Assembly: GCA_958298945.1 (NCBI GenBank)
Contig: OY282605.1
Location: forward strand, 122,508,267-122,572,266
Reading direction: 5' to 3'
DNA: 64,000 bases
DNA from: Atherix ibis
Lineage: Eukaryota > Arthropoda > Insecta > Diptera > Athericidae
Shown: piece by piece, positions 11,014 through 22,425 of the stretch
Layout of the letters: every line of letters starts with the position of its first letter
Numbering within the stretch: position 1 is the first letter of the stretch
Position numbers and translations under genes: made by a program
The notes under the pieces: generated by a model
What the model was told of the DNA's origin: nothing
What the model saw: the letters and a program-made list of their open reading frames with translations, nothing else
Databases searched by the model: none

Positions 11014-12670
11014 GCAAATAGGACGGCCAGTTTCGAATGCGATGAACATCTAATTTAATCACAATATAGGCATATTTACCGATAGTATTTTAGCCTGAAA
11101 AACTATTCGTGGATCGTCAAATGATCCGGTGCTCAATGAGATTTATCGCAATATGTTAAACATCGAGTTGCAGTGGCATCCTGTTAAATAAATGCATTGA
11201 TAGTTGTCCCGAAAAGGATCTCCACCGTCCTGAGCTCAGTTAAATCCCAAACTTGCCCAGAGATTGGGCCAACGATGTCTACTCATCAACAAAATTCAGG
11301 GAATGAAAACTTCTCCGAACTCGGATTGGTCTTACCCCATCCATCCATGATTTCCTGTTCGGTAACCGATCTCGTTCTTCATACTATTCCTGTGGCATTC
11401 AACTCACCAGTCCCTAATTTTTTTTAATGAATGCCAGAGTTTACACACGACATTTTTTTTTTGTTGAATTTATTCTCAAAGTGCTCTTTTTTTAACTTTC
11501 TTAAAAAAATGAATTATTTCTGACTTTTCCCTTCAACTAACTCTCGACTAATTTTTTTAAGTAAACTAGGAGCACCTCATGTTAGTAGTGCTACAAAATT
11601 ACATACTTAAATACAAATTCAAAATAATAAAGATAGGCTATAATTAAGAAGAAAATTCAGACCGTTTTTAATAAAAGAATAGTGCATGAGAATAATTATC
11701 TACTCTAATTATCCAATATCAAATCGTCATTGCCAAAACAAAACCAATCAAAAAGGGGGGCAACTTGAGAGTGAAGAAACAAAAACAAAAATTCTATACT
11801 TTCATTAAAAGGAAGCAATCTAAAATATTGGAACGATTAAGATCACTTAAACAATTTGATGGCTCTACAATTCTAACAGGATACCTTTAATTAAACTGAT
11901 TGTCATTACTCTCATACATATGTACATGAGCAATTCACGGTCTTCCCCCCTTTCGGACTACTCTGCCTTTTTGATTATTATTAAAAAGGATCTATGCATT
12001 AATTCGAAAGAAAACAATTTGCCCTTGTCAATTGTATGCGACATAGAATAGAAAATATGTTTGGGCGGATGCTACATGTGCCAAGCAGAAATGTATGATG
12101 TACCTTATCCAATACGAACGGATATTACTATTTGTTGCCAAAAGTTAATGTACAAACAAAGACGCATTTTCCTGTTGCCTTCTATATTTTCTGGAGACAC
12201 CCTTTAAAATATCGCTACCGTCAACAATTACAAAACTTTATGTGAGAATTTGTCTCTAAACGGCGGCAAGTTATAGCCTATCCATTTGGGGAAGGAGTTA
12301 GCTCATCGCGATATATGTATGTGTGTGAGACAACTGCTAGGATTCGAATTCATAGTTAGAATTTCAGTAGCAGTTAGTGGATATTGTCGGAGTTGTAGTC
12401 AAAATAGTCGCTGTAGCCAACTTGTCCTCATCATCTCTGCCATGACATCACCAGCATCATAGGTACGAATACTATATACATTGTTTAGATACATATGAAA
12501 TTAAAACAAAAGCTGTCGTCATAAATAGCACGTCATGTATCACTTGTGGCAATACTTTTTAATTGCTTAACAGTCAACTTACACAAACAAGGAAATCAAA
12601 TTACTCGGCTTCGACTGACTTCGGTAAACAAAGGGTTGGGGCCTTCGGCGAGCTTACAATTTCAAACCAG

Positions 12671-12787
12671 ATTGTATCTAGAGTTTGGCTTGAGATGGAT
12701 TCGACTTTCGGTAGATATTTTTCAGACGTAAGTAGTGATTCATGTATTTTTGTCTAGCGGAATATTTGATGCTGAAGTCTCTCATGG
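12671..12787 (+). repeat. Dispersed repeat, long copy
   Basis: This 117-bp segment matches 19010-19093 closely over its length, apart from about 33 bp missing in the second copy (roughly 12716-12748 here). Shared blocks include GTTTGGCTTGAGAT, ATTCGACTTTCGGTA, CTAGCGGAATATTTGATGCT and CTCTCATGG. It belongs to no family I recognise. The second copy ends exactly where the 20-bp minisatellite array starts. Confidence 0.8.
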
Positions 12788-13785
12788 GTTCAGTGCGCTC
12801 GAACTTCCCTCATTTGAATTTTCATCCTTTACCAATTCAATCGTTTCGATTTGCTATTCGTAAAGAATGGATCGGATACTATAGCTAAACGATTCAACTA
12901 ATTCAAATGGATACTGTTGGTAGTCTATGAGCAAGACCCATTTGTATCTACAAGTATCTATCCTAGACTGTCCATATGTGTACTATATATATTTAAGTAT
13001 TTGCCCTCCACATGTGTAGTGTTGATACAACTTTTGGTCTTTTTAAAACAAAAGATTCCGAATATATTATTATTCCGCAGGACTACCAGATACTTGCTTG
13101 CTCCTCCATACAATGGTTAGTTACCAATATTATTGAGAATCTCTATGATAGTAACTTACCAATATTGAAGATGTATACCTTATACTTTGGCTTATTCGAT
13201 CCGCCGATATTTTCAATTAACACTTCACAAATTAAATTATAAAGTCGCGCTGCTTCGATGACTTTGAGAACAACGCTTTTATAAAATTGCTTATAAATCA
13301 AAAATTTCCCCTTTTCTTGCCATATCGAAATGGTTTTTTTTTTTAAGTTGAAAGGCATTTTTAAATATTCATTTTATTCAATCCCCTAAATAAAATTTTT
13401 TTTTTTAAAAAAAGAGGAAAAGCAACAAACAAAATGGGAATAAATTTAAAAAAAAAAGAAAGAAAATACCGATGAAGCTATGGATAATTTCATGCAAAAT
13501 GACTTACGACAAGCTATAATTTTGTTGTTTATTGCTACTTTTTGGGGTAACGTCTTTGTTTATTGAGTTTGATTGCGGTAAATCTTGATCGACCTCTTCA
13601 CTAATCATCGGATTATAAATGCATATTAAAAATATTATATCGATTTTATGTTGCTTTTTCTGATTTATAGCGTATAAGAAAAATATTTCGTTTAGGACTG
13701 TTCGAAAATATATTGTAGTACAGGAAAATGTAACTTGTTCGTTCTCAACTTAACATATTTAATCAATTAGCGAATCCAAAATTTA

Positions 13786-13786
<1 letters not shown>

Positions 13787-13817
<31 letters not shown>
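13787..13817. repeat. AAT trinucleotide microsatellite
   Basis: About ten uninterrupted AAT units lie in AT-rich non-coding DNA. Confidence 0.95.
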
Positions 13818-13818
<1 letters not shown>

Positions 13819-14290
13819 GAAATCATAAATGAAAATAATCGTCAAACTTGTTAATATTACTTGAAATTACAGTACGGCTTTTGAAGCAAATATTTTAAGG
13901 ATATTTCGAAATAAAAAATTAAAAAAAAAGATGAAAAATATTTAAATTTTAGATGAATTTGATGATATAAATAAAAATTAAATTATAATAGGTTTGAGAT
14001 GATTTTGAAAAATTCCCATGGTGTTTTTTTCGATTTTGTTGTTGTTGGAATATATAGCTACCGGCACTTTTCGATGCACTAATTATTGTGATTAGAAAAA
14101 TTATATTAGTTAAGTAGCAACTACCAGGAAAATTTAAGAATAGGATTAAATAACACCAAGGTCACTTTAATAGACAGAATCCATAATGTGGGGTGGGTTA
14201 TTGTTTGAGATATCGAAAATATTATGACAATCACTAACAAAAACCAAAACAAAGAGTAGACCGGAGAGCCATTTTAAGCAAAGCATCGAA

Positions 14291-15160
14291 AATTATCGCG
14301 AATTTTGAATTTCCTGAGTTACGTATATTCGATTTTAGATTTTTTTTTGGCGTTATGTTGGTACCCATGTCTCTCACTTATGCCGACAAGGTCGGCCATT
14401 TTGAATGTTCAGTTAATTTTTGACAGCTGCTTTGCTTGCACGTGTTTTGGCTCGTCTTCGATATTTGCTCAATTTCGATCAAAAACAGCATCGCATTAGC
14501 ATTAGCTCGACTCTGTCCGCGACGAACCAAATTTGCTCCAGAGGGTCATAACTGGTGACGAATCATGGGTTTATGGTTATGACGTGAAAACCAAAGCTCA
14601 ATCATCCCAATGGAAGCTGCTGCACGAACCAAGATCGAAAAAAGCGCCAAGTTCGGTCGAATGTGAAGGTTTTGTTTACAGTTTTCTTCGATTGCAGGGG
14701 CGTGGTGCATCATGAGTTCTTGCCACAGGGTAGAACGGTCAATAAGGAATATTACCTGCAAGTTATGCGCAAAGCAATCCGCCAGAAACACCCGGCAAAA
14801 GTGGAAGAACAAAAGTTGGCTTTTGCCACTTTTGGTCAAAAACAACACACTAATAATGCTGCAGCCACCGTATTCCCCAGATCTGGCCCCCTCTGACTTT
14901 TTCTTGTTCCCAAAACTGAAGAGCCCCATGAAAGGACGGCGCTACGCTACGATTGAGGAGATAAAGACGGCATCGAACGAGGAGCTGAACAAGATCACAA
15001 AAAATGATTTTTTGAAGTGCTTTGAGGATTGGAAAAAACGTTGGTACAAGTGTATAATATCTGGTGGGGATTATTTTGAAGAGGACAAAATAGATATTCA
15101 TAAATAAATAAATAATTTCGAAAAAACACAAAATTCGCGATACTTTTTGAACAGACCTCG
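14291..15160 (+). mobile_element. Family A mariner, internally deleted copy
   Basis: The right terminal repeat (complement CGAGGTCTGTTCAAAAAGTA) is intact and followed by a TA at 15161-15162. The left terminus has lost about its first 17 bases. The 5' untranslated part is present, but most of the N-terminal DNA-binding half is deleted: the sequence jumps from the region before the start codon to 'SISIKNSIALALAR'-like frame debris near 14470. The catalytic part follows in shifting frames: 'RVITGDESWVYGYDVKTKAQ' (14540-14600) and 'NTLIMLQPPYSPDLAPSDFF' (14840-14905). The C-terminal frame is open to the stop at 15105-15107 ('GGDYFEEDKIDIHK'). The 'HDNAPAH' block with the second catalytic aspartate is missing. 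It appears to have landed in or beside the Tc1 fossil at 15175. Confidence 0.85.
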
Positions 15161-15174
15161 TATTGTAGTAAACG

Positions 15175-15580
15175 TTTTCTAAAAGCTATCCCAAGAAAAA
15201 GCGGTTTTATTTGAGGAGACCAGACCACTTCTTATTATTTGCACGATTTGAAGAAGAACCCAAAGTATTTGGCCTACCACTCATAATAGGTAAGATTCAG
15301 TTATTGTCTGAAGAGCCACTTCTTACTATGGTGTTATAAGTGTTGTACTGTTTTATCTATTAAAATACAGTAGAACAATGTCGATGGATTTTTTTTACAG
15401 AATAAAACACCAATACATACTGCAAGAATTGTAGGAAAAAATTGACTGTTTAGAATTAGGCATACTTTTTCCTGACCTGAACATCATCGAAAATGCGTAC
15501 GTAGCGGAAACTAACCCAAAAAATTTTATGATGGAGGAATACAGTAAAAGTACACAATAATATATGCTATTAAAATTAAT
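15175..15580 (+). mobile_element. Tc1-like transposase remnant
   Basis: Frame-shifted pieces match Tc1 transposase in order. They are 'KKRFYLRRPDHF' and 'YYLHDLKKNPKYLAYHS' (15200-15285), then 'DSVIV' and 'SYYGV' (15295-15335, the 'GSVMVWGAFSYYG' block), then 'LQNKTPIHTARIVGKN' (15395-15445, the 'QQDNAPIHTA' block with the second aspartate replaced), then 'ELGILFPDLNIIENAYVAET' (15455-15515, the 'SPDLNIIENVW' block). The last part is an intact frame to about 15545. The 5' half is absent and may lie on the other side of the family A mariner, but I cannot find it. The element is inactive. Confidence 0.8.
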
Positions 15581-18500
15581 TTCGAAAGATATTAAAAAAA
15601 ACTGCGTGCCGTTTAATCGAAAAAAAAACTAAAAATTTTAAGTATACACATTATCAATAATGAGTAAAAATTCTAAATTTCTACTTTATAGTTGTGATTG
15701 AAGATATGTTGAAATTTTTTTCTAATGACCCCAAGCAGTTGTCGCTAATAACAACAGTTTAGGTTTATTTACACTTAAAACAATAAGACCCATCTAGGCA
15801 AACTGAGAAGAACTTTTCGGATCAACTAACCGTTCCAATTTCCATCGAGTCCAATATATTCAATCGAAACGCTTACGAACAATCGTGGCTTTTATGGTTA
15901 CAAAAAATTTCATAGTTGACTGTCATCCTCTAACAATAGTAAGAGCGAATTATCCTTACTGTCCCCTCCCAAGATCATATAAAAAGGGGCTGGGAGAGGT
16001 AATGGCCAGGAAATTTCCTAAGTTTATTTGGAGATAGTGAATATTTACTCCCCTCTTATGTATCATGTTACTACTGTTCCTTGGATTTAAGAAATCTGCT
16101 TGTTATTTAAGAACAACTGTAAATCCCCGCAAAAAATAATCACACCAATAAAACCATATAGATGGTTTTCAAAAGTTCTCCGACAATTGTTTGACACCAT
16201 CAGTATTTTTTATGATTATTTTAAATAAATTCAAAAATATTAAATATTAAAAATAGTATTTTAACTTAGAAGTACACAACTCATAACTTCTACCATGGAC
16301 AAGAAATAAGTAGAACTTTAGAACAAAATCGTGATGCCAAAAATTTTGAACGAGAGACGGGTCGAGAGCCAGGTAATTCGTTTATGCCAGTTTTTGAGAT
16401 TGCGTAAGTACATTTTTGGAAACTAGAAATCTACAAAAGGAGACAAATTTTGTTCCTTTTGGTCCTTTTGTTTTTCGCCATTAGTGCTTTATATCAGTGA
16501 TACAATATTTTTTCATTTCTAAATCAGGACATGATATTAATTGTGAACAAATTTCAATCATAATTTCTGTAATTTTCGACATTTAGTATATTTTTATGTG
16601 TGTCACTATTCCATTAATAATCTTCGCTAATCTGGTTAATTATTGCACAAATACCTTAAAAACTAATTAGCGAATAATTAACATCCAAACTGCTACTAAC
16701 ATTGATAATTTTAAATAACCAATTAGAAATTGTATAAATTTTAAACATTTTGAGAAATCAAAACGACATGCCCAAAATGGGAGACTGCTCCAAATGACTT
16801 TGTATGTAAATATATCACCAGAAAAGGGAGAAAAAACAACCGTACGTACAACCAACACTCACATATATCCCATATGATTAAATATTTTACAAAAAAAAAA
16901 AAAAACAATGGTTCACGAATATTTGAACATCTTTAAATACTATTAATTTTCTATAATGGAAAATTTCATCTTTTTCTCTTGTTAAATGATTGTGGAAAAT
17001 TTGTATTTTAATCTACAAGAATGGGCGTTGTAATAGGTGTGTTTTTGTCTGGTTGCCTTGTCACAGACAATTGAACGTGGTATCAATCCTCTTCGCAAAA
17101 CCACCAGATTCGAACAAAACTATACCATCTTTTTGTGTGGAAAAGCGTAGGTGGCATATATGAAAGTTGCGTACCTTTATAATTTACCCTAATTGTCATT
17201 ACCTCTCAGAAACAGTCCTAATTGCGCAATAGCACATACATCGGTATCTCTGGCGTTTTTCGTACGGCACTTGCACGTCGAAACTGTTTTATGTTTATTC
17301 ATAATATGCATAAATAAAATTTTATAAAAGTCATAAAGCGTCAAAATGCTGTTAAAAACCCCTTCTGACAATGACAATATTCTTACAAAAGTTTTAATAG
17401 ATTCAGCAGTCAAAATTCAAGATACTTCAAGGAAGAAAATGTAAGTCGGACGAATGAATATTTGTTGGCGGTGATAGTTTAAGAAAGTGTTGGAACGTGT
17501 GGTGGCTGACAACGAATTTCCATACGACTGATATTGTACGATGTAAAATGATATATCTCCGTTGGATTTATGAACTCTCTGCCTAGGACTGAGGACATCG
17601 ACATTGAGAAAAGTCACGTGCTAGGGGAATTTTTTTCATTCTTATTTAATTGTAAGGTAGTAAAGAAAACTGTGCATATATCTTTAAAGAAAATCCAAAG
17701 TTATAAGCAAATCCGGAATACCTCCCTCTTACATATATTTATGACCCTAAAAAAGGATATTCCCAATATATCTTCTTACTTCTCACTCAGTTGGTTCAGT
17801 GTCTATAGTATTAGAATCGAATTCACCATCTCTTGTTCCCTTGGCCAATTCTTTTTCCGCCTCACCTGATTAGCATTTCGCCTTTCATTTACCTTTTTCT
17901 TGGCAAATAATCCAAAAGATGTTGTACGATTTTTGCATATAAATAGCAACTGAAATTTTTGAGAAACGAATCTTAATTGTGATTTTGCCAATTTATTTGC
18001 CATTCAAACTTGTGCCTGGAAGCTGTGTGCGGTATGCTATCAAATATTTATTGCCAGGTTAATAAAATATTTGTCGGGTACATAACACGAGCACACACAA
18101 AGTACAAGAAAACTTTCTCTGATTATTTTAACAAGCCAACAACACGAAACAGAATGACGGTGTTTTTTAATTAGCCTTTAAGAAAATTTGTGTTCCATCT
18201 AACCAAGTCCTTCTCGAAGTAATTTCTGTATACCGACACCATTACTCCATCTATCTACTCCGTTTGTATTCATATAATCAGGACTAAATCTATTTATCGC
18301 TACAGGGTTTTATTCTTATTCTTCGTAGATTACCTTCACTTATTACATTAAAAATATATTTTACAAAATTTCCTTAGTACAATTTTTTAAGCTGTTAAAT
18401 TATTCTGTTCAGTTTCGGTTTAACTTAGGCCCGAAAAAAAAAATGGTTAAATATTTTTTCCATTCACCTTAAATTATCTTGTATACCAGTTTGTATTACA

Positions 18501-19009
18501 TTGATTTAAGGGGAGTAAAATACAGGTCATAAATGACGAAAAGAATTTCATTAATTATTATTACTTTTAATAAATTATTTTTAATAAAAAAATTATAATT
18601 TTTGTAAAAATTGTTTCAGATTTTTTTTTTGCAAACATTATTTATTATCAACTATTAGTTGTTAAATGCAAATATTAATTACATTCTTTTGGATGTGATA
18701 GATAGTATCAAGATGATGTCATTCATTTCAAGTGTTTTTTTTTTGTTAATAAGAAAATTAGCTTATTCATGGAATTTATGATCTTTTCTTATTTATAATA
18801 TTTTCAAAATAGGTCAAAATATGCAATAATCTTTATTTTATTTTATATAAAAATATTTTTTTTCAGAACATTTGTTAGACCAAAAAAGGATTTTGTATTG
18901 TAATTAGTTCGGCATTTGCGAGGACTATGAGGAATTTTCTCTCAAGAGACTATGCGACTACAGGGACACGTATACTTTACTATTTTAGAAAAGCTACAAT
19001 ATCAACCGC
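15581..19009. other. AT-rich DNA with nothing recognised
   Basis: No transposase, reverse transcriptase, convincing exon or RNA gene was seen. Open frames here (for example 16667-16858, 17570-17869 and 17803-18003) have random composition and no family resemblance. A 14-bp poly-A run is near 16892. Confidence 0.5.
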
Positions 19010-19093
19010 ATTGTATCTAGTGTTTGGCTTGAGATAGATTCGACTTTCGGTATTTTTTTCTAGCGGAATATTTGATGCTGGACTCTCTCATGG
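19010..19093 (+). repeat. Dispersed repeat, short copy joined to minisatellite
   Basis: This 84-bp segment is a second copy of the repeat at 12671-12787, lacking about 33 internal bases. It stops four bases before the first 20-bp minisatellite unit. Confidence 0.8.
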
Positions 19094-19096
19094 CAG

Positions 19097-19776
19097 CACT
19101 GAGAGCGATCTGACAAACACTGAGGGCGATCTGGAAATACTGAGGGCGATCTGCAAATACTGAGAGCGATCTGGTAATACTAAGAGCAATCTGGTAATAC
19201 CGAGAGCAATCTGGCAACCCGAAGAGGAATCGAAAGACACTGAGAGCCACCTAAAAATACTGAGAGTGATATGAGAACAATGAGAGCAATCTGGCAACTC
19301 TGAGAGGAATCTGGCAATACTGAGGACGATCTGGAAATACTGTGAGTGATCTGAAAATACTGAGAGCAATCTGGCAATACCAACAGAAATCTGGTAATAC
19401 CAAAAGCAATCTGGCAACTCTAAGAGAAATCGGAAAATACTAAGAGCGATCTAGAAATACTTAGAGCAATAAGAGCAATTTGGCAACTCTGAGAACTATC
19501 TGTAAACACTGAGAACAATCTGGCAATAATAAGAGCGATCTGGCAACACAAAGGGCGATCTGGATGTACTGAGAGCAATCTAGCAGCACTGAAAGCAATC
19601 TGTCAATACTGAGAGTAATATGGCAATACCGAGATTAATCTGGCAACTCTAAGAGGAATCGTATAACACTGACAGCGATCTAGAAATACAGAGAGCGATA
19701 TGAGAAAAATGATATGAGAAAAATGAGAGCAATCTGGAAATATTAAGAGCAATCTAACAACACTGAGGGCAATCAA
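19097..19776. repeat. 20-bp minisatellite, about 34 units
   Basis: The unit is close to CACTGAGAGCGATCTGGAAA, with variants of GAGAGC/GAGGGC and CTGGCAA/CTGGTAA. Period 20 is kept almost throughout, with a few indels near 19460-19490 and 19700-19730. Because 20 is not a multiple of three, all frames cycle through the same three peptide phrases, which explains the long minus-strand open frames here. They are not genes. Confidence 0.97.
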
Positions 19777-20189
19777 GCTAAAACTGCGAACTTCTCATCT
19801 ACATATTTTGCACGATAGTCCCTTCCAGACGTACAGTAAAAGTTAAATCTCTCAACAATCAGAGGTTTGGTAAGTGAAGTAGTCTTTTTGTAGGGCGTTA
19901 GAAAATATGAAAATTTGAAGCAAAGCTTGGTGAATCCGCGTGTTTGACTTACGAAAAGTTACTCTTTTTATCAAGAACATAAGCTTTTCATTGGCCTAAG
20001 TCCTTTTTGGAGGACTCAAAGTAGTTGACAAAGAACCTTGCTGAGGAAGGAATTTAACATCGAAAACTAATACAAATGTGGAAGAAGTGACGGTTCTTAT
20101 TAATTAATATTGAAGCTGATGTGAGGTTCAGACAAAAGGTTCTACGCGTCCGATTGGACATTGCAGCTCCTGTTATACGGCTTTTCTCG

Positions 20190-20390
20190 GAAAAACGGAT
20201 TCCTACGGGTCCGCAGCCTCATTATTTATCTAATCTCAGTTCGTATTACTTTCTTTTCTTTCCCAAGATTAAAAAACACTTGAAATGACGTCATCTTGGG
20301 ACTGTCTATAACATACAAAAAAGTGTGATCGAGGAACTGTAGGCGATTTCAGTTAAAAGCTTCTAGATCGGCTACGAAGAGCAGAAATAA
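20190..20390 (+). mobile_element. Mariner-superfamily transposase C-terminal remnant
   Basis: One frame from about 20211 reads 'PQPHYLSNLSSYYFLFFPKI', then 'KKHLK', a stop, 'RHLGTVYNIQKSVIEEL', a stop, 'AISVKSF'. This corresponds to the 'PPYSPDLSPCDFFLFPRLKK.LKG..F.TV..IQ' end of mariner-type transposases, with the third catalytic aspartate changed to serine or tyrosine. Three in-frame stops show it is dead. The upstream half cannot be followed, although debris may extend left to about 19900. A sister fragment is at 59770-60120. Confidence 0.7.
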
Positions 20391-21150
20391 CTAATTTGAA
20401 GGAACAATATTGAAGTAAAAAAATAAAATAAAATTGTTGCAAAAGAAATTGTTAAACTCATGACTACGAGGTGTGTCACTTCTCTGACACACATCGTAAT
20501 CTGTAGCCTTGTCTATTGGTGCATTTACAATCCTTTCAAAATTATACTTATGTAAGTGATAGGGCTCTTTAATATATGCGAGCATGTTTTGTCATTAGTA
20601 CACGACGATCATGCGGAAAGTTAAAAAAATTTACACCAATTTTTCAGAGGGCGTAAAAATCCCTAACATATTTTCAGGTGCCTAAAACTAGTTCTTTGCC
20701 TATTGCAGGTGTGAAAACAGATCATAGCGAGCCAATAATTTTTGGACTATGTACAATTGATAAAACGATTGTTAAATTTTATTTTAAAGTTTTTTTTTTT
20801 TTAAATATAATTTTGTAAAATAGAAACAAAAACCCCAACAAATGAAATTATTCTCATACGACGTACTAATTGAAAATAACCAGCAATAGTTTATGTTGAT
20901 TTTTATATGAATTTGTTATTTATAAATTATATAAAAAAATTTGCCTTCTGTGCATATGCTTAGTTAAGCATTTACTACTTCTTGTTTTACTTCTGAATGA
21001 CCACAAGTTACTAAAAAAATAATGTTATTGCCCTGATTTACTGAGAGCAGTGGTCGTCTGTTCGAATCTAGATACTCGTAGTAGCACAGCTAGCGTGCTC
21101 GTTAGTTATCACGAAATCGGGTGAGGCTAAGAATTAAAATATTTGTTTTA

Positions 21151-22423
21151 TTGGATGTATAACTTAAAAATGCGGAATTGACAACAGATGGCATAACTTT
21201 TCACATGGTTTGTGTTAATAATAACTCATATGGCATTTTGGAGGTTAAACATCTGTCATTCATTCTCGATTAGTCATTGAACGAAATAGTGTTAACAACA
21301 AAGTTTTTTTTTGCTTCAAAAATGTCGAATTTCGTACCAAAAAAGTCCCATTTGCGGGAAGTGTTGATTTACTTTTTCGGGAAGTGTTGAAGCACATCGA
21401 TTGCTCACCGAAGCTTATCCTGAATATGTTCCATCGATTTCAATGTGCGAGAGATGGTTTGGGCGGTTCAGAAGTGGTAATTTTGACACGGAAGACAAAG
21501 AACGACCAGGTCAGCCAAAAAAGTTTGAAGATGAAGATTTGGAGGCATTACTCGACGAAGACTGTTGTCGAACTCAAGAAGAAATTGCAAAATCATTGGG
21601 AGTCACTCAATCAGCCATTTCAAAACGTTTGAAAGCAGCAGGATTTATCTAAAAGCAAGGAAATTGGGTCCCATATCAATTGAAGCCGAGAGACGTTGAA
21701 AGGCGATTTTGCATGTCCGAAATGCTGCTTGAACGGCAGAAAAAAAAGTCGTTTTTGAATCGAATCGTTACTGGCGACAAAAAATGGATTCATTACGACA
21801 ACCCAAAGCGCAAAAAATCGTATGTGAAGCCCGGCCAACCAGCCAAATCAACGCCAAAGCCAAATATCCATGGCGCCAAAGTAATGCTCTGTATTTGGTG
21901 GGATCAGAAGGGTGTGATCTATTATGAGCTATTGAAATCGGGCCAGACGATCACAGGCGACCTTTACCAAACACAATTAATCCGTTCGAAGCGAGCATTG
22001 GCCGAAAAACGCCCGGAATATGCGACCAGACACGAAGCCATAATTTTCCATCATGACAACGCTCGGCCTCATGTTGCAAGACCGGTTAAAAATTATTTAG
22101 AAAACAGTGGCTGCGAAGTTTTGCCTCACCCGCCTTATAGCCCAGACCTTGCCCCGTCCGACTACCATTTGTTTAGATCCATGCAAAACGCCCTCACCGG
22201 AATACGCTTCACTTCAGAACAGGGCATGAAAAATTGGCTCGATTCATTCTTGGTCTCACAACCGGAGCAGTTTTTTTGGCGCGGAATCCATATGTTGCCA
22301 GAAAGATGGGAAAAAGTAGTGGCTTCCGATGGACAATACTTTCAATAAAATATATTGTAACAAATTTTTCAAAATAAACACTCAAAGTTTACCAAAAATC
22401 CCGTTTTTAAGTTATACACCCAA
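21151..22423 (+). mobile_element. Family B mariner, full length (1,273 bp) with TIRs and TA duplication
   Basis: The left end starts TTGGATGTATAACTTAAAAA and the right end is the complement of TTGGGTGTATAACTTAAAAA, so the inverted repeats are nearly perfect. TA flanks both sides (21149-21150 and 22424-22425), the mariner target duplication. Its length fits a complete mariner. The terminal sequence is related to that of family C (GGTGTATAA..CTTAAA shared), so B and C are probably sister lineages. It carries the best-preserved transposase in the window. Confidence 0.95.
21322..22348 (+). pseudogene. Family B mariner transposase, one frameshift and one stop
   Basis: ATG at 21322 opens 'MSNFVPKKSHLREVLIYFFG', the normal mariner N-terminus. 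A small deletion shifts frame near 21380, and the frame then resumes as 'EAHRLLTEAYPEYVPSIS'. A TAA at 21650-21652 interrupts after 'SAISKRLKAAGFI'. From there to the TAA at 22346 the frame is open. Visible blocks are the HTH linker 'GNWVPYQL', first catalytic D in 'IVTGDKKWIHYD', second in 'HHDNARPH', third in 'YSPDLAPSDYHLF', and the C-terminal 'LPERWEKVVASDGQYF'. The second and third aspartates are 34 residues apart, the mariner D34D signature, so all catalytic residues remain. Only two lesions separate it from an open reading frame, so it is a young pseudogene compared with the others here. Confidence 0.93.
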
Positions 22424-22425
22424 TA

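Larger units (their letters stand above)
9101..14290. other. Non-coding stretch upstream of the ZNF106-like exons
   Basis: No exon could be recognised with confidence. The stretch holds an imperfect inverted repeat (9674-9740 with 10855-10914), a 29-bp tandem duplication (10956-11013), one copy of a dispersed repeat (12671-12787) and an AAT microsatellite (13787-13817). It probably includes the missing 5' intron or promoter of the minus-strand gene. An open frame at 9380-9658 was considered and not accepted. Confidence 0.5.

Noticed and set aside
14546..15131. Minus-strand open frames across the family A mariner (also 24871-25451, 49089-49478, 56792-57043)
   Set aside because: They are antisense readings of transposase sequence and recur at the same place in each copy.
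19017..19417. Overlapping minus-strand open frames with repeating 'LPDCSQYFQIALSI' phrases
   Set aside because: They are translations of the 20-bp minisatellite. The period is not a multiple of three, so every frame gives the same cycling phrase. No gene is indicated.
21041..21080. GTTCGAATC word resembling a tRNA T-loop
   Set aside because: No matching acceptor stem, D arm or anticodon arm can be placed around it. Similar words near 360 and 17107 also fail.
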